A program made the position numbers and the translations under genes. A stretch of 64,000 nt of DNA from Aedes albopictus. Taxonomy: Eukaryota; Arthropoda; Insecta; Diptera; Culicidae. The stretch lies in the NCBI RefSeq assembly GCF_035046485.1, contig NC_085136.1, positions 327,200,227-327,264,226 of the forward strand, given 5' to 3'. Below the pieces are notes generated by a model. It made no database searches. It saw only the letters and a program-made list of their open reading frames with translations, and was not told the DNA's origin. Of the stretch, positions 23,395 through 34,150 are shown piece by piece. Each line of letters opens with the position of its first letter. The first letter of the stretch is position 1.

Positions 23395-23985
23395 GTCACT
23401 AACATTTCCATAGGAAATTTTTCCTTCTTTTGTTTGTAGGCTGTTCTTTCAAGTTCTGTTAATGTAGCATTTATTTAATGGCAATTTAGTTTGATTTTTT
23501 GTTCTGGAATTTTTCCTTCTTAAATTTATAGGCTGTTCTTTTAACTTTTGTTAGTGAAATAATTATTGACTCCTTAGGGACTCTTTCTAACTGTACTGCA
23601 GAAACATTCATTAACTACTTGTGCTTAGTGATCATCCCCTCTTAGATTGATAGGTAGATCCTAATAATTATACTGTATAATTAAACAATTTCATTTTGTA
23701 TGCTCATACAGGCGTTACGCCAAAAAATGAGAATTTTCGATCCCCTTCTCCCTGTCCTATACAAACTATATTGCTTGTTACACTTTTGAAAACCACCCTC
23801 CCCCTATAATCGTTACGTACTTCATGGATCACCCCTATAATATCCAGAGATTTGTCCTTTTCTAATTTATAGACTGTTTGGCTTTATTTAATCGCTTTAA
23901 TGATTGGAATTTCAAATGAGAATATTCCGATCTATGATTCATCCTTCTTCAACCCATAGGCTTTTCTTTCAAGGAATCAGAGATG
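23395..23985 (+). repeat. Dispersed 'CCTTCTT...ATAGGCTGTTCTTTC' repeat, about five copies
   Basis: Diverged copies start near 23,420, 23,512, 23,637, 23,857 and 23,942. Each has a pyrimidine-rich CCTTCTT, then an ATAGGCTGTTCTTTCAA-like phrase, and (in some) TTTTGTTAGTG. The better-preserved copies are spaced about 90-120 bases. Confidence 0.6.
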
Positions 23986-24187
23986 GCATGCTCCTCAGTC
24001 CTCAGTGCAAAACGTGAGAAGAGAAAACATACACTCTACACACGACTTTTAATGAGAGCGAGGGTGAACTACGCAACTTTTTTCACACACAAACCACCCG
24101 CTCACTCTCTGGCATCCATCGTGGCACCCTCAAAATGAAATCTCAAACAAATGTTAGAACAAACATGTTTTTTTTTTCAGTTTCTGC

Positions 24188-24218
24188 GTGCACATTTTGT
24201 GCGCCGGAAAATGTGCAC
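24188..24218. repeat. Perfect hairpin, 11-bp stem
   Basis: GTGCACATTTT and AAAATGTGCAC are exact reverse complements separated by nine bases. It lies in a low-copy stretch (24,000-24,296) between the repeat block and the foldback MITEs. Its role is unknown. Confidence 0.6.
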
Positions 24219-24296
24219 ACAAAAATTCGTGTTGAGAGCGCACTCAGTCGTGCTTCCAGTGCAATACTGTGAGTACCACAGGAGTATGAAAGTACT

Positions 24297-24865
24297 TGCT
24301 TGTCCAAGATATCACATAAATCACAGACAAATAGATGTGACACTAACAAAATTTCAATCTCATATATCTCATGATTCTGATTACTTAGAAAGTTGGTGTC
24401 TTCGGCAAAGTTGTTTGACTGGTCAAGGACTAACCGATAATAAGATTAAAGATTCAAAATTCCACCGCTAGGCGGTGCTAGTGAGCAAACAAATTATGTT
24501 TTTCATAAATATCAGGAAAATTTGCAAAAAAATGCAACTAGCGCCGCCTAGCTGCAGAAACTTGAACCAAACAGTAATTATTCTGAAAGCCCTTGATCTA
24601 CCAAACAATATTGCCGAAGACACCATCTTTCTACAAAATGAGGATGCTGAGATATGAGTAATTTAAAATTTGTTTGCTCTCTAGCGTCGCCTAGCGGTAG
24701 AATTTTGAGTCGTAAGTCTTATAATCGGTTAGTCCTTGATAAGCCAAACAACTTTGCCGAAGACATCAACTCTCTAAGTAATCAGGATCATGAGATATAT
24801 GAGATTGAAATTTCGCTAGTGTCACATCTACTTGTCTGTGATTTATGCGATATCTTAGACAAGCA
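24297..24865. mobile_element. Foldback MITE A with roughly 200-bp inverted arms
   Basis: The left arm begins TGCTTGTCCAAGATATCACA and the right arm is its near-exact reverse complement ending at 24,865. Both arms contain TCACAGACAAATAGATGTGA-type, CTTCGGCAAAGTTGTTTG and CCGCTAGGCGG-type phrases in mirrored order. The interior carries further inverted copies of the CGCCGCCTAGCTGCAG phrase. No coding capacity is present. Confidence 0.82.
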
Positions 24866-25309
24866 GACGCAACACTGACAAAATTTCTATCCCATATATC
24901 TCAGGAACCTGATTACTTAGAGAGTTGGTTTCTTCGGCAAAGTTGTTCAGCTGGTCAAGGGCTTTCAGAATATGGGCCGAGTGATTCGTGATTTCACCGC
25001 TAGGCGGCGCTAAATAGCGTACAAATTTTACATTTCACATATCTCAGCATTCTTATTCTTTAGAAAGATGGTGTCTTCGGCAAACTTATTTGGAAGATCA
25101 AGGGCTTTCAGAATAATTATCGTTTGATTCGAGTTTCTGCAACTAGGTGGCGCTAGTTGCAATTTTTTTGCAAATTTTCCTGATACATATGAAAAACAAA
25201 ATTTGTTAGCTCACTAGCACCGCTTCTTGGTGGAATTTGGAACCAAAATATTAATCAACTGTAAGTCCTTGACCAGCTTAAGACATCTGCTTGTCTCTGA
25301 TATCACAGG
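24847..25309. mobile_element. Foldback MITE B, related to A and sharing its boundary
   Basis: It starts in the end of element A (GATATCTTAGACAAGCAGAC) and ends with CATCTGCTTGTCTCTGATATC near 25,309. The interior repeats TCTTCGGCAAAGTTGTT and GCTAGGCGGCGCTA in both orientations. A and B are related but not identical, and their ends overlap by about 19 bases. Confidence 0.75.
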
Positions 25310-25361
25310 ATTTGATACCCCTTAGCGGGTTTTGGACTCACTGGCATGCTCTTTACCCTTT

Positions 25362-25648
25362 TAGACCTTTTGTCCATACGACCTTTTGTCCATTCGACCT
25401 TTTGTCCATTCGACCTTTTGTCCATTCGACCTTTTGTCCATTCGACCTTTTGTCCATTCGACCTTTTGTCCATTCGACCTTTTGTCCATTCGACCTTTTG
25501 TCCATTCGACCTTTTGTCCATTCGACCTTTTGTCCATTCGACCTTTTGTCCCTTCGACCTTTTGTCCATTCGACCTTTTGTCCATTCGACCTTTTGTCCT
25601 TCGACCTTTTGTCCTTCGACCTTATGTCTTTCGACCTTTTGTCATAGA
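25362..25648 (-). repeat. 16-bp satellite array, right copy, inverted
   Basis: About 17 units of GACCTTTTGTCCATTC, the reverse complement of the array at 22,953-23,320. The 16-bp units face inwards, and 15-bp units (GACCTTTTGTCCTTC) lie at the outer right edge, mirroring the left array. It ends directly before the second BEL/Pao piece. Confidence 0.95.
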
Positions 25649-25654
25649 TTCTCA

Positions 25655-25735
25655 TCCCATCCGATGAAGCTGCTGTCATTCCCAAGAATAGAACTCCAGG
25701 CGGCAGTGATAAGAACACGGCTCATCATGAAAATA
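25655..25735 (+). pseudogene. BEL/Pao pol remnant, start of RNase H region
   Basis: The frame from about 25,667 reads LSFPRIELQAAVIRTRL, matching the conserved IPRLELQAAVLGTRL-type motif found after RT in BEL/Pao and related pol proteins. It has the same orientation as the fragments at 22,486-22,952. The roughly 350 residues normally between are absent, replaced by the satellite and MITE block. Similarity ends within about 25 codons. Confidence 0.75.
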
Positions 25736-27045
25736 AAACAGAAATTTCTGCTACAGTTCTGCAAAAACTTGTCGAAGATTTCTTAAAAAACTTCGCCAGA
25801 GTTCCTTACGATAGATTATTTTAGAAACCCTATCAAAAAGTTTGTATTTTTTCCCTCAGATATGCAATAAGAAGTTCCCTTGTCTCCATTAACACGTTTA
25901 CAGTATACTTGCCCCATGTTTTGACAGGAACTAGTCGTAAAAGCAGAAAAAAATGAAACAAATAATTTAAGCATAAACCGGTGCCGTTAGCTGTCTCATA
26001 TATTTCGCCTCAATCACTCTCTGCTTCTGTTGCTTCTGTTTTTCTTTTTTTTTCATTACCAAACCACCCAATCTAGGTGCTGGCCAGTTTCGGTGGGTGT
26101 GTGCAATGCCCAGTTGATCAAATTATCAATTGGTATTGCTGCTAGTCACGCCATGCGACCGACCGGACTTTCCCCCAGTTTAGCTTTTAGGGTAGGAAAA
26201 AATTACCACCGCATCGTTTGGAGTTCTTTTTGGGGCGGAGAAATTATCGACTGCCTTGTTTCATGGTTTCCTAAGGTTAATTTGTTTATTTGATTTTTAT
26301 GTCGGTTTTTGGTCGATGCAATCAAGTGGGCCTTGATAATTGAAGGGGAATCCAGCGTATCGAGTGTGGCCTTCTTCGATTCGGTTTTACGCGTTTACAT
26401 CTGGAGTCGATAAAATTCATCGGATTTAAAAAGCGGAGGTTACCTTTGCTGGAGAAGGGCGGAAAGTTCATTGAGACCAGCTGTCGCAGTCTCCGGGTTC
26501 ATACATTTTTATGGAGCTTTCGCCGACGGAAAATGAAGAGGGTTGGTTGGTCGCATCACAAAAGGGCTCTCATGCGTCGCTGCCGTCAGTTGCGGATGAG
26601 AACGACGCTTTGCCATGGTTGAAAGAATTTTTCTCAGAAAACTTTTCACATCCGCATCGTCGAGTGGCGGCCGATGATGGTCATGGGAATGTGGAGGGAG
26701 TAGTTGTAAAAATGAGCCATCACTGGCCTGACGATTGAGCGACTACGAAGCACAGTAGTCACATTTCATGCAAAACATAAAAAAACTACAGTTGAATCAA
26801 TTTTGATATACGCTTTTTCTAGAAGCCTTAGATCCTTTACATACGCTCTCACATACGCTAGTGTAAGTAAGCTTTGAAGATGTTTTACTTTTTGGTTGGT
26901 TTCAGTATGTTTGGTTTTTACTCTCTATGTTTTTTTTTTAATTTTTGTTTTGTATTTTTTGTTCTTCAAATCCGTTTTTTGAAAATTCAGTCTTCTGGTA
27001 TTCTTATTTTGTGTCAACTATACGGGATCTTCTGGGCTTTCTTCA
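25736..27045. other. Low-copy-looking non-coding DNA
   Basis: Apart from short degenerate repeats up to about 25,870, I see no repeats or homologies. Open frames at 26,030-26,293 and 26,511-26,738 have no recognised motif. 26,880-27,045 is T-rich. Confidence 0.4.
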
Positions 27046-27049
27046 GTTT

Positions 27050-27650
27050 CTTGTCATAACGTCCCCACTGGGGCAAATCCTACTACTCAGTGTTCTATGA
27101 GCAGCTTCCAACTGAGAGTTTCTTCTGACCATTTTACATGTATGCCTTTCGTGAACTTTTGAATATGTTGCCGGTGAGATTTACCATAACAAGGTAAACA
27201 AAAAGTGGACAAAAACTGTTAAACACGAAAAAGTTTTATCTGTCGCATATTGTTTATTTTCGATTTATCTAGGTAGTCAAAGCTAGAAATCGAATAATAA
27301 AGAGGAGTTCTTTCAAATGAGAAATAGTAATTGTTATTTTGTTGGAAAGTCTAATAGTTTAGAAGAGCCATAGTTAAGCAATTTGTATGAAGATTTTACT
27401 TTTTTGCGTTCCGTCACGAAAGGGATATCTCATGTGGCAGGCACCAATATACTCAATGCCCAATGAATTCAAGGGAATTTCCTTCACAAAAAGTTCCTGG
27501 ATCGACCGGGAATCGATCTTGTCACCCTTGGCATGGTCATGTTGAATACCCACGGCTTTACAGCTATGGTTGTAGGGACATGATGGACTTTATGTGATGC
27601 AAATCTTGGCAGTACAGTACTCCGGGCAACAATTCTGAATTAAGGTAAAC
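27050..27650 (-). mobile_element. tRNA-derived SINE, split by a MITE
   Basis: On the minus strand, an A-box-like TAGCTGTAAAG lies near 27,566-27,554 and a good B box GATCGATTCCC at 27,518-27,508. The body includes AAGGAAATTCCCTTGAATTC and GGCATTGAGTATATTGGTGC. The distal part (27,146 to 27,050) carries CTCATAGAACACTGAG and CCCCAGTGGGGACGTTA, phrases I associate with a common mosquito SINE. It is interrupted at 27,147-27,423. A second, shorter copy of the family is at 57,545. Confidence 0.75.
27147..27423. mobile_element. 277-bp MITE inside the SINE
   Basis: CCTTTCGTGAAC at the left and GTTCCGTCACGAAAGG at the right form imperfect inverted ends. The SINE sequence resumes on each side. The interior is AT-rich and non-coding. 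Its target duplication is uncertain because the end sequence resembles the host phrase. Confidence 0.6.
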
Positions 27651-27659
27651 CACTGTGTG

Positions 27660-28388
27660 AATTTCCCAATATTCACACCACTTCAGTTTTGGGTTAAATC
27701 TCGCCATCCTACATCCTGCGGAACCATTTTAAAACATTTTTCGTCATACTTTTAACACACTCGTTGGCAGCTCGTTTTATGTGTTGTTACCAACCGACTG
27801 TCCTCCTTGTAACATCCGTAAATCGGGGTTATTTTCACACTTGTTTAAAAACTAATTAACAATTTGGTTCCGGGGCCATCGGAGGATGTAGACGCGAGTG
27901 TGTGTGTGCTCGCGCTCCAATCGGGTGTGAAACATTATGTAAAACATTATGAATGACAAAAACGAGCGCACAACTTGCTGTCAGTAATGCCAGCCGTCTC
28001 ACCCACATATATTGATCACCGGTCACATTTTTTCCCCGTTGATTCAATTTGGTGGCCACGGCACGGGGCTGTCAGCTGGTGTGTCGCGTCTGATTGGAAG
28101 CCGGCTGGCCGACCTGCCGCCCCTCTTCAAAGCCCAGTCAGTCGCAGTTTGCAGTCCATGATTTTAATATTGTGCCACAGTAGCCGCAGGCTGGTGGAAA
28201 CTCTCTCTATATATTTGTTGTGCATGCATCCGGACTCGGAATTGTGGCCAGCTGCTGTTGTGTGAATAATTTTATTTGAGAGGTGTCGTTACTCATGCAA
28301 CAAAACTGCAGCAATTGCAGTTGGGTTGGGTGTGCGATAGCGAATCTTTGAAGTATTGAATTTTGACTGCAATTAAATTTATACTCCA
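27660..28388. other. Low-copy-looking, moderately GC-rich DNA
   Basis: No repeats are visible and composition is balanced (27,870-28,260), with CpG-containing stretches. Open frames of 67 and 96 codons overlap on opposite strands without a recognised motif. It could be regulatory or intronic, but no site can be assigned. Confidence 0.4.
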
Positions 28389-28642
28389 GTTAAGGACAAA
28401 CGTCTTGAAAACCCGCTTCAACAGTACATCAGAACTTCAAACGCACAAATCTCAAGAAGCAAGCTTCAAACAACAGTGCATTTTATTATTCTGTTCTTGC
28501 TCACTTGTAATAAGCTTAAAATAAGAAGACCAGGTGCGCTGGTTTTGTTTACGAAGCGATTTGTGCGCTTGAAATCGTGAGTAGGTGCCAAAGTCGCCCA
28601 TTGTGGCGGCCATGTTGGGACTGTAACAAGTCTGTCCTTAAC
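28389..28642. mobile_element. 254-bp MITE with GTTAAGGACA ends
   Basis: The left end GTTAAGGACAAACGTCTTG pairs with the right end CAAGTCTGTCCTTAAC. The right half contains GCCCATTGTGGCGGCCATGTTGGGA in two parts (GCCCATTGTGGCGG, CCATGTTGGGA), typical in my memory of an abundant Aedes MITE. TTAA occurs at both ends and could be a target duplication or part of the repeat. Confidence 0.72.
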
Positions 28643-29280
28643 AGATTTCTGAGATCTGCTAAACTAGGATTGTTGTTGATAAGTGTTGATACCGGGTGCG
28701 GACAAAACTTTCGGACTTCTTTTGGTCAAAACTGTACCTATTTTTCTGGGCTAGTTTAAGCTGAAATAGTTTTAATATTTTAATTTTTGCATGTGTTTTG
28801 CAGATTGAGGTTATCTGCTTACATTTGATAGTCCTGCATGTTCAATTCAACACCTTGAATAACAAATTTATTTAGGAAACCATACAGAATACAATTTACG
28901 GGACTTACAAAAATTCACTTTATTTCACATTTATTCTAACTACAATTACTCCGTGATTTAGCATGTTTAGTGTTTGCATATGTGGACAACTAAGAATAAG
29001 TTTCTTCCTATCATCGCTTCCTGTCGTGTCCGGAAGGACACCGTGGCAATCCGGTCTAATCAATTTCGCAGAACACAACTCTGCACAAACGAGCAAAATA
29101 GCGAATGATGCTACCTACTCGTGCCAAATACTTAACGAGATTGAAGTTTCATTTCATCTTGATCGTTTGTTTCGTTTGATTCGTTTTTCCGGTAGTACGT
29201 CACTGTTGCTACCCCTTTTTTCCTCGATATCCCTCTCAATTCCTACATTCTCACTCTGTCCTACTCTCTCATTATTTTGA
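28643..29280. other. Unassigned DNA
   Basis: No gene or repeat is recognised. An open frame at 28,963-29,280 has low-complexity serine/leucine-rich composition and runs into the TCTCATC repeats. Confidence 0.4.
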
Positions 29281-29930
29281 AAGTTTAAATTTTCCCATCA
29301 ACTCACTCCGTTTACATTTTATTTTATCACCTCCTCTCTCATCTTTCATCTCTCATTTTTCATCTGTCATCTCCTATCATCACCATCTCTCATCTCCTAT
29401 CTCTCATCTCTCATCTACCATCGCCATCTCCCATCCTTCATGTCTTATCACTCATATCTCCTCTCTTATCTCGCATCTCTCTTTTATCTTTCATCCTTTC
29501 ATCTCTTATCACTCATATGAATTTCTCATCGCTTATCTGTAATATCTTACTTCTCACCTCTTATCTAATATTTCAACTCTTATATCTAATTTTTTTTATC
29601 ACTCATCTCTCATTATCAGCATATTCTCTCGTCTTTCATCACCATCTCTCCTCTGGTAATGCTTATGAGATCTTCATCATTAATATTGCTTATCATCAGT
29701 AACTCTCATCTCTCATCTCTCATCATCATCATCATCATCATCATCATCGTCATCTCTTAACGCTTACCTCGCCTTTCTTATCACTAATCATCATTATCGT
29801 CATCACCATACCTCATCATCTCTAATCTCTCACCTTTTATTTCTTTTTTCTTATCTTTTATATCTCATTTATCATCTCTCACCTCCCACTTCTAATCTCT
29901 CATCTCTCATCATCATCTACCCTCTTAGGG
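29281..29930 (+). repeat. Degenerate TCTCATC microsatellite
   Basis: Imperfect TCTCATC and TCATCA units over about 650 bases, including a clean (ATC) run near 29,725-29,750. It is the same sequence type as the 7-bp arrays of the palindrome, but older and much more degenerate. Confidence 0.85.
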
Positions 29931-30430
29931 AAACGCACCGCTTGCTCGGGGGGATTCGCTTTTTAATATGTGTTATTACCACTGGGCAGACAAATCTACA
30001 CCCCTGCGAATGACGTTCGCAAAGAGATGACATCTGCCAAGTCAACGAAGGAGGAATAAGAAGACGAAAACAAAAACGAGCTACACTGAATTGTGCTAAT
30101 GCTACAAGTTTATTTGCTGAACTAAAAATTAAAGTTTTGTTATAATTGCTAAATTTGTTCTGATAAAAATTAAAAGGAGAATCGGTAAGAAGAGTGATAT
30201 TTGCATAAAATTGTGTAAACGAGTTGAAATAATATTGAATTTATTATGTAGCATAGAACCAGAGGCAGTATATACGGGTCGAAGATTTGCACGTTTCAGA
30301 AGCGGGCTAAAAAAACTAAAATTGTATGACAATCACTAACATAACTATATAAATAACAGATTAAAATATACGATATTTTTCAGTTTGAGCTGTACATCCC
30401 GAGCTGCTACAAAAATTACGTTTTTTGCTG
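29931..30430. other. Unassigned AT-rich DNA
   Basis: No gene, repeat or RNA gene is seen. Confidence 0.4.
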
Positions 30431-30439
30431 AATTTCCGA

Positions 30440-30600
30440 ACAATATGGCTTACCTACTCAAGGGAAGTTACCATTGGCTTACCCTCTCGATGCATTTCCC
30501 CGTTAACTTACCCTCTCGGAGGAATTTGCTTCTCATTATGGCTTACCGTCTCATATGGAATCTCCATTGGCTTGCCATCTCGGAGAAAAAGTGCCAATAG
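30440..30600 (+). repeat. Degenerate tandem repeat of about 30 bp
   Basis: Five diverged units around GGCTTACCCTCTC occur at about 30,444, 30,475, 30,502, 30,538 and 30,568, alternating with TTTCC or GGAATTT-type phrases. Confidence 0.6.
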
Positions 30601-30924
30601 GATTCCGAACAGCTCCTGCACGGTAAAAATTCTGCACGCTCGATGTAAGGGAAAAATACCTTAACTATTCAATGTCCTAATCAACATGATCAGAAATGCT
30701 TTTCCTTTGAGATCGCAATGCTGTTAGTGTTGATTTGAGGACCAAAACAAACCAACCGGAGAAATCAATTGAAAATCCCACTACTTTGCACATTTGCACT
30801 ACTGTGAAAAGCAATACGACCCAAAGTGAAAAGCTGTTGATTTGGTGATGACTGTTTTGGGCATGCAAGTAAATATAGATGACAGGTGGTAGAAAGTGCT
30901 TCGCGTCGATTCACACCTCTCCAA

Positions 30925-30995
30925 CAGATGTGAAGTAGTGTAGTGGTAAAACAGTTGATCGTAACTCTGAAAGACCTGGTATCGAACCTGGCTGA
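30925..30995 (+). mobile_element. tRNA-like SINE head
   Basis: TAGTGTAGTGGTAAAAC (A-box-like) is followed after about 30 bases by GGTATCGAACC (B-box-like). A T run follows. The fold is not a good full tRNA cloverleaf, so a tRNA-derived SINE or tRNA pseudogene is preferred. Confidence 0.5.
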
Positions 30996-31425
30996 ACACT
31001 TTTTTTAATTCTAGTTTTGAAATAAAAACATTGTCAACAACGAATTGATGTGAAGTTCTATTAAATTTGAAGAGGCATTAGATGTTCTTTGCCAAATGAT
31101 ATGTAATTAATTGATAACAAACTGATTGAACAGTAGTGCGAATTCAAGTGTCAATCAGTTCATATCACAGTGCAGATTTTTTTACCGTGTGGATGAATTT
31201 TACATAGGTCACAAAAAAGGTCTATTCAAAAACATTTTGTTAGGTCTTAAAAAGGCTTACCGGAAGCTCCAGAAAGAGCATCCCAGGAGCTTATGAAAAA
31301 GCCGCTGAATGAGCTTCCCAAATGCTGTTAAGAGTTTTACAGATGCTTTGGAAAAATCTTCTTAGAAACTACCAAAAGAACTTTTAAGAAATTCTCTGGT
31401 TCTGAACGACTGTAGGCGTACTTTC

Positions 31426-31609
31426 AGGTTATGTTTAGTTGGCGATTCAGTCATCAAATTGATTGAAAACGATGATTAAAGTTTCATCCAACGTTTCGCT
31501 CCGTATGGAAGTCCCTGAAGAAGCTTCCATATGAAGCGAAATGTTGGATGAACATTTAATCATCGTTTTCAATCAATTTGATGACTGAATCGCCAACTAA
31601 ACATAACCT
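31426..31609. mobile_element. 184-bp near-perfect hairpin MITE
   Basis: The left arm begins AGGTTATGTTTAGTTGGCGA and the right arm ends TCGCCAACTAAACATAACCT. Pairing continues for about 80 bases with few mismatches to a small central loop at CCCTGAAGAAG. No target duplication is certain. It interrupts the AGCTTC repeat. Confidence 0.85.
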
Positions 31610-32344
31610 TTTAAGAAATTTTAAGAGTTTCTAATATTCTCCTGGAAGAGCTTCGAAGAAGCTACAGAAAGAGCTTTCCCAAAACGTTTGGAAAAATACT
31701 GCAGAAAGAGCTTGCAAGACAGCTTTCAACAAATTGTTTTCCGAAGCTCAAGGAAAAGCTATGCAGAGGCTTCAGATACAGCCAGAGATGCCATATTTGT
31801 CAGTATCATACATTTTTTCAACCTTCTAAAAAAGCCTCCAAGAACGGTTATCTTCGACCATTCGGAACGAATTTTCACAAAATAAGTCTTAGGAAGTGCT
31901 TTTCATAGAATATTTTAGCAGCTCCTGAACGTTCTTTTGAAATGCTTCTGGTAGAGCAAGCAAGTAACAATGAATGCTGAACAGTGAGAGTAATAGCTGA
32001 ACATTGGCTAATTAATGTTGTCAGTGGCCGAACACAATGACAGCTGCATGGAACACAATGACAGCTGAATTCAACCTCTTTAATTAATAATACATAGATA
32101 GCTGGGTATCAAGTTAAATAGAATATTATTCATCGGTGTAACCAGTTTCAATACGTACATCAACATGTACAGTAAAGTAATCATCTTTTGTTCACCCTTC
32201 AATCAAATAATTTTTGATAGCTGAACCAAACAAGTTTTTGTAAAGCCCACAACTATTGAGGCTAAAGATCAATACTGGCTAAGTTCAACTTATGCTCTCG
32301 ATAATTCAGACACAAAAAATAATGTCTTCGTTTTCGGGGATACG

Positions 32345-32425
32345 TATTCATTTGTGTGTGGTGTAGCTGCTAAGGTGAGTGACTATAAATCAGGAAGTCC
32401 GGGTTCAATTTCCAGTTTTCCCATT
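32345..32425 (+). mobile_element. tRNA-like SINE head
   Basis: GGTGTAGCTGCTAAGGTGAG (A-box region) and GTCCGGGTTCAATTTCC (B-box region) are spaced as in tRNA-derived SINEs. The intervening anticodon-arm region does not fold well, so a functional tRNA is unlikely. Confidence 0.5.
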
Positions 32426-32800
32426 GATTTATTTTTTACATTCCTTTCAGAAGAGATGTTTTCTGAAAATAGAAAGCCGCAAATAGTAAATATAAGCTCA
32501 CAAACGTATAATATTTTTGTTTTTACACAATAAATAAATTAATTGATTAAGCGCATAATGAGCCATAAATCAGCCTTTCAATGAAACTCAAATCAGGTAA
32601 AGGTTGAACAATTTTGTTCCACGGAGTCATGTGAAGTCGATCCTGAGCGACCATTTAAAAAATATTTGAAACTTTGCACAGTTTTTCAATTTCAACTTAA
32701 TCGCCATTTTTAGATATCAAATCTTCATATTTAGTCACGACTAACTTTTCAAAAGGGTGTATGCAAAAATGGTTCAACAATATTCTAAAAGCTGAACATT

Positions 32801-32954
32801 CGAATAGTTTTTGGCGTTCAGTCTTTTCGAGGTCAAAAACAACTAAATGTTTTCTTCTTCCAACGTTTAGACCCAATAAGGATCGAAACGATGGAAGAAG
32901 AAAACATTTAGTTGTTTTTGACCCCGAAAGGACTGAAACACCAAAAACTATTCG
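32801..32954. mobile_element. 154-bp near-perfect hairpin
   Basis: CGAATAGTTTTTGG at the left pairs with CCAAAAACTATTCG at the right. Inside, GTCAAAAACAACTAAATG pairs exactly with CATTTAGTTGTTTTTGAC. The central loop is about 20 bases around 32,869-32,888. Opposing open frames here are mirror images produced by the palindrome. Confidence 0.85.
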
Positions 32955-33984
32955 AAAGTCTTCAAAGCAGTCGTCGTAAATATAGTAAAAGCTGTACAGC
33001 AAAACTGATTGTTCGATTGTTATGAATTTTTCAGCAAACTTAGATAGCTAAATGGTGATTCCTAAGAAAATATACACTGTGAAAAATTTATTTTTTTACA
33101 TTAAAAAAATATGATTTTTGTTACAAAAACTTAAATGTCTCAAATTCCTATCTTTTTACCAACATAATTTTTTTAGGGGGAACGGTACATATAATATACA
33201 TAATTCATAATAAAAAACAACTTGTTAAACTCACGCAAGGCCATCAACAATAATCTGTGAGACCTTCCCGTTAGCTTTCGAAACAGCTCATCAGAAGCTT
33301 ATGAAAGAGCCCCGAAAAAGCTTCTGAATGATTTCCCAAGGTGATTCACAAAACAAAGTCAGGGAACAAGGTTTTCAGAAATCTTAAGCAATGTCTCAAA
33401 AATCTTAAAAATTATGTCTTACAAGATTACAAAAAAGTTCCTCAGCAGTGATATCCACTCAAAGCATTGGTTTTTTTTCAGGGAGAGTTACATATAGGCT
33501 TTATAAAGAGCCTCTATGAAACCTATGAAACAGCTTACAGCTAATATTCAAATGATAAATTTTATAGACAAACCTTTCGGACGCTTCAGATATTAGCATT
33601 TCGGCAACATTTGAAAGGCCTTGCCAACTGCTTCCAGTATGGCTTGCTGCTACAGCAAAGGCATCTAAAAAGTGTTTACGCTCTTTTTTTGAAAGAGTTG
33701 GTTGAATGTTTATGGGAGAGCTTCACAGAAGTTGACAAGAAACTCCTCAAACATTTTTCCCATTCACCCCAGAAAGAGCTCTTTCACGAGATTTCAATAT
33801 AGAGAGCTCTTGATGAGATGCTTATCAGTTTCTGAAAGTACTTCCTAAATGCTAACAGTTTTTGAAAGAAAGAAAGCCTGTAAGAAGCTCTTGAAGTTTC
33901 AGATTTTTTATTTCGGATGATTCTAGAAGACCTCTCCGAGCTTCCGAAGAAGCTCAAAACAATTATATGAACTAAGTAAAAAGA

Positions 33985-34150
33985 AAATCGCGTTAAGTAC
34001 TGTTCCTTTGAATTCCATTAAGAATTTGCATCCTTTGACAGATACGCATTTCGACCTCAACTGTAAGGTCGTCTTCAGTGTCTTGTACTTGACTCGACTA
34101 GCTATTCATTTGACTTACAGATATTCCCCTAACAAGCCCAGGTTAATCAT
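33985..34150. repeat. Dispersed-repeat-like segment with small hairpin
   Basis: CGACCT and AGGTCG (34,052-34,071) form a short stem within the phrase TTTCGACCTCAACTGTAAGG, which I recall as recurrent in Aedes. A duplication of ATTATATGAACTA flanks it (33,963-33,975 and 34,152-34,164), so this may be an insertion with a 13-bp or similar target duplication. Confidence 0.5.

Noticed and set aside
30925..30995. Functional tRNA gene
   Set aside because: A and B boxes are present, but the acceptor and anticodon stems do not pair well. A SINE head fits better.
32697..33002. 101-codon minus-strand frame and 72-codon plus-strand frame with similar residues
   Set aside because: Both come from the palindromic hairpin at 32,801-32,954, which reads nearly the same on both strands.
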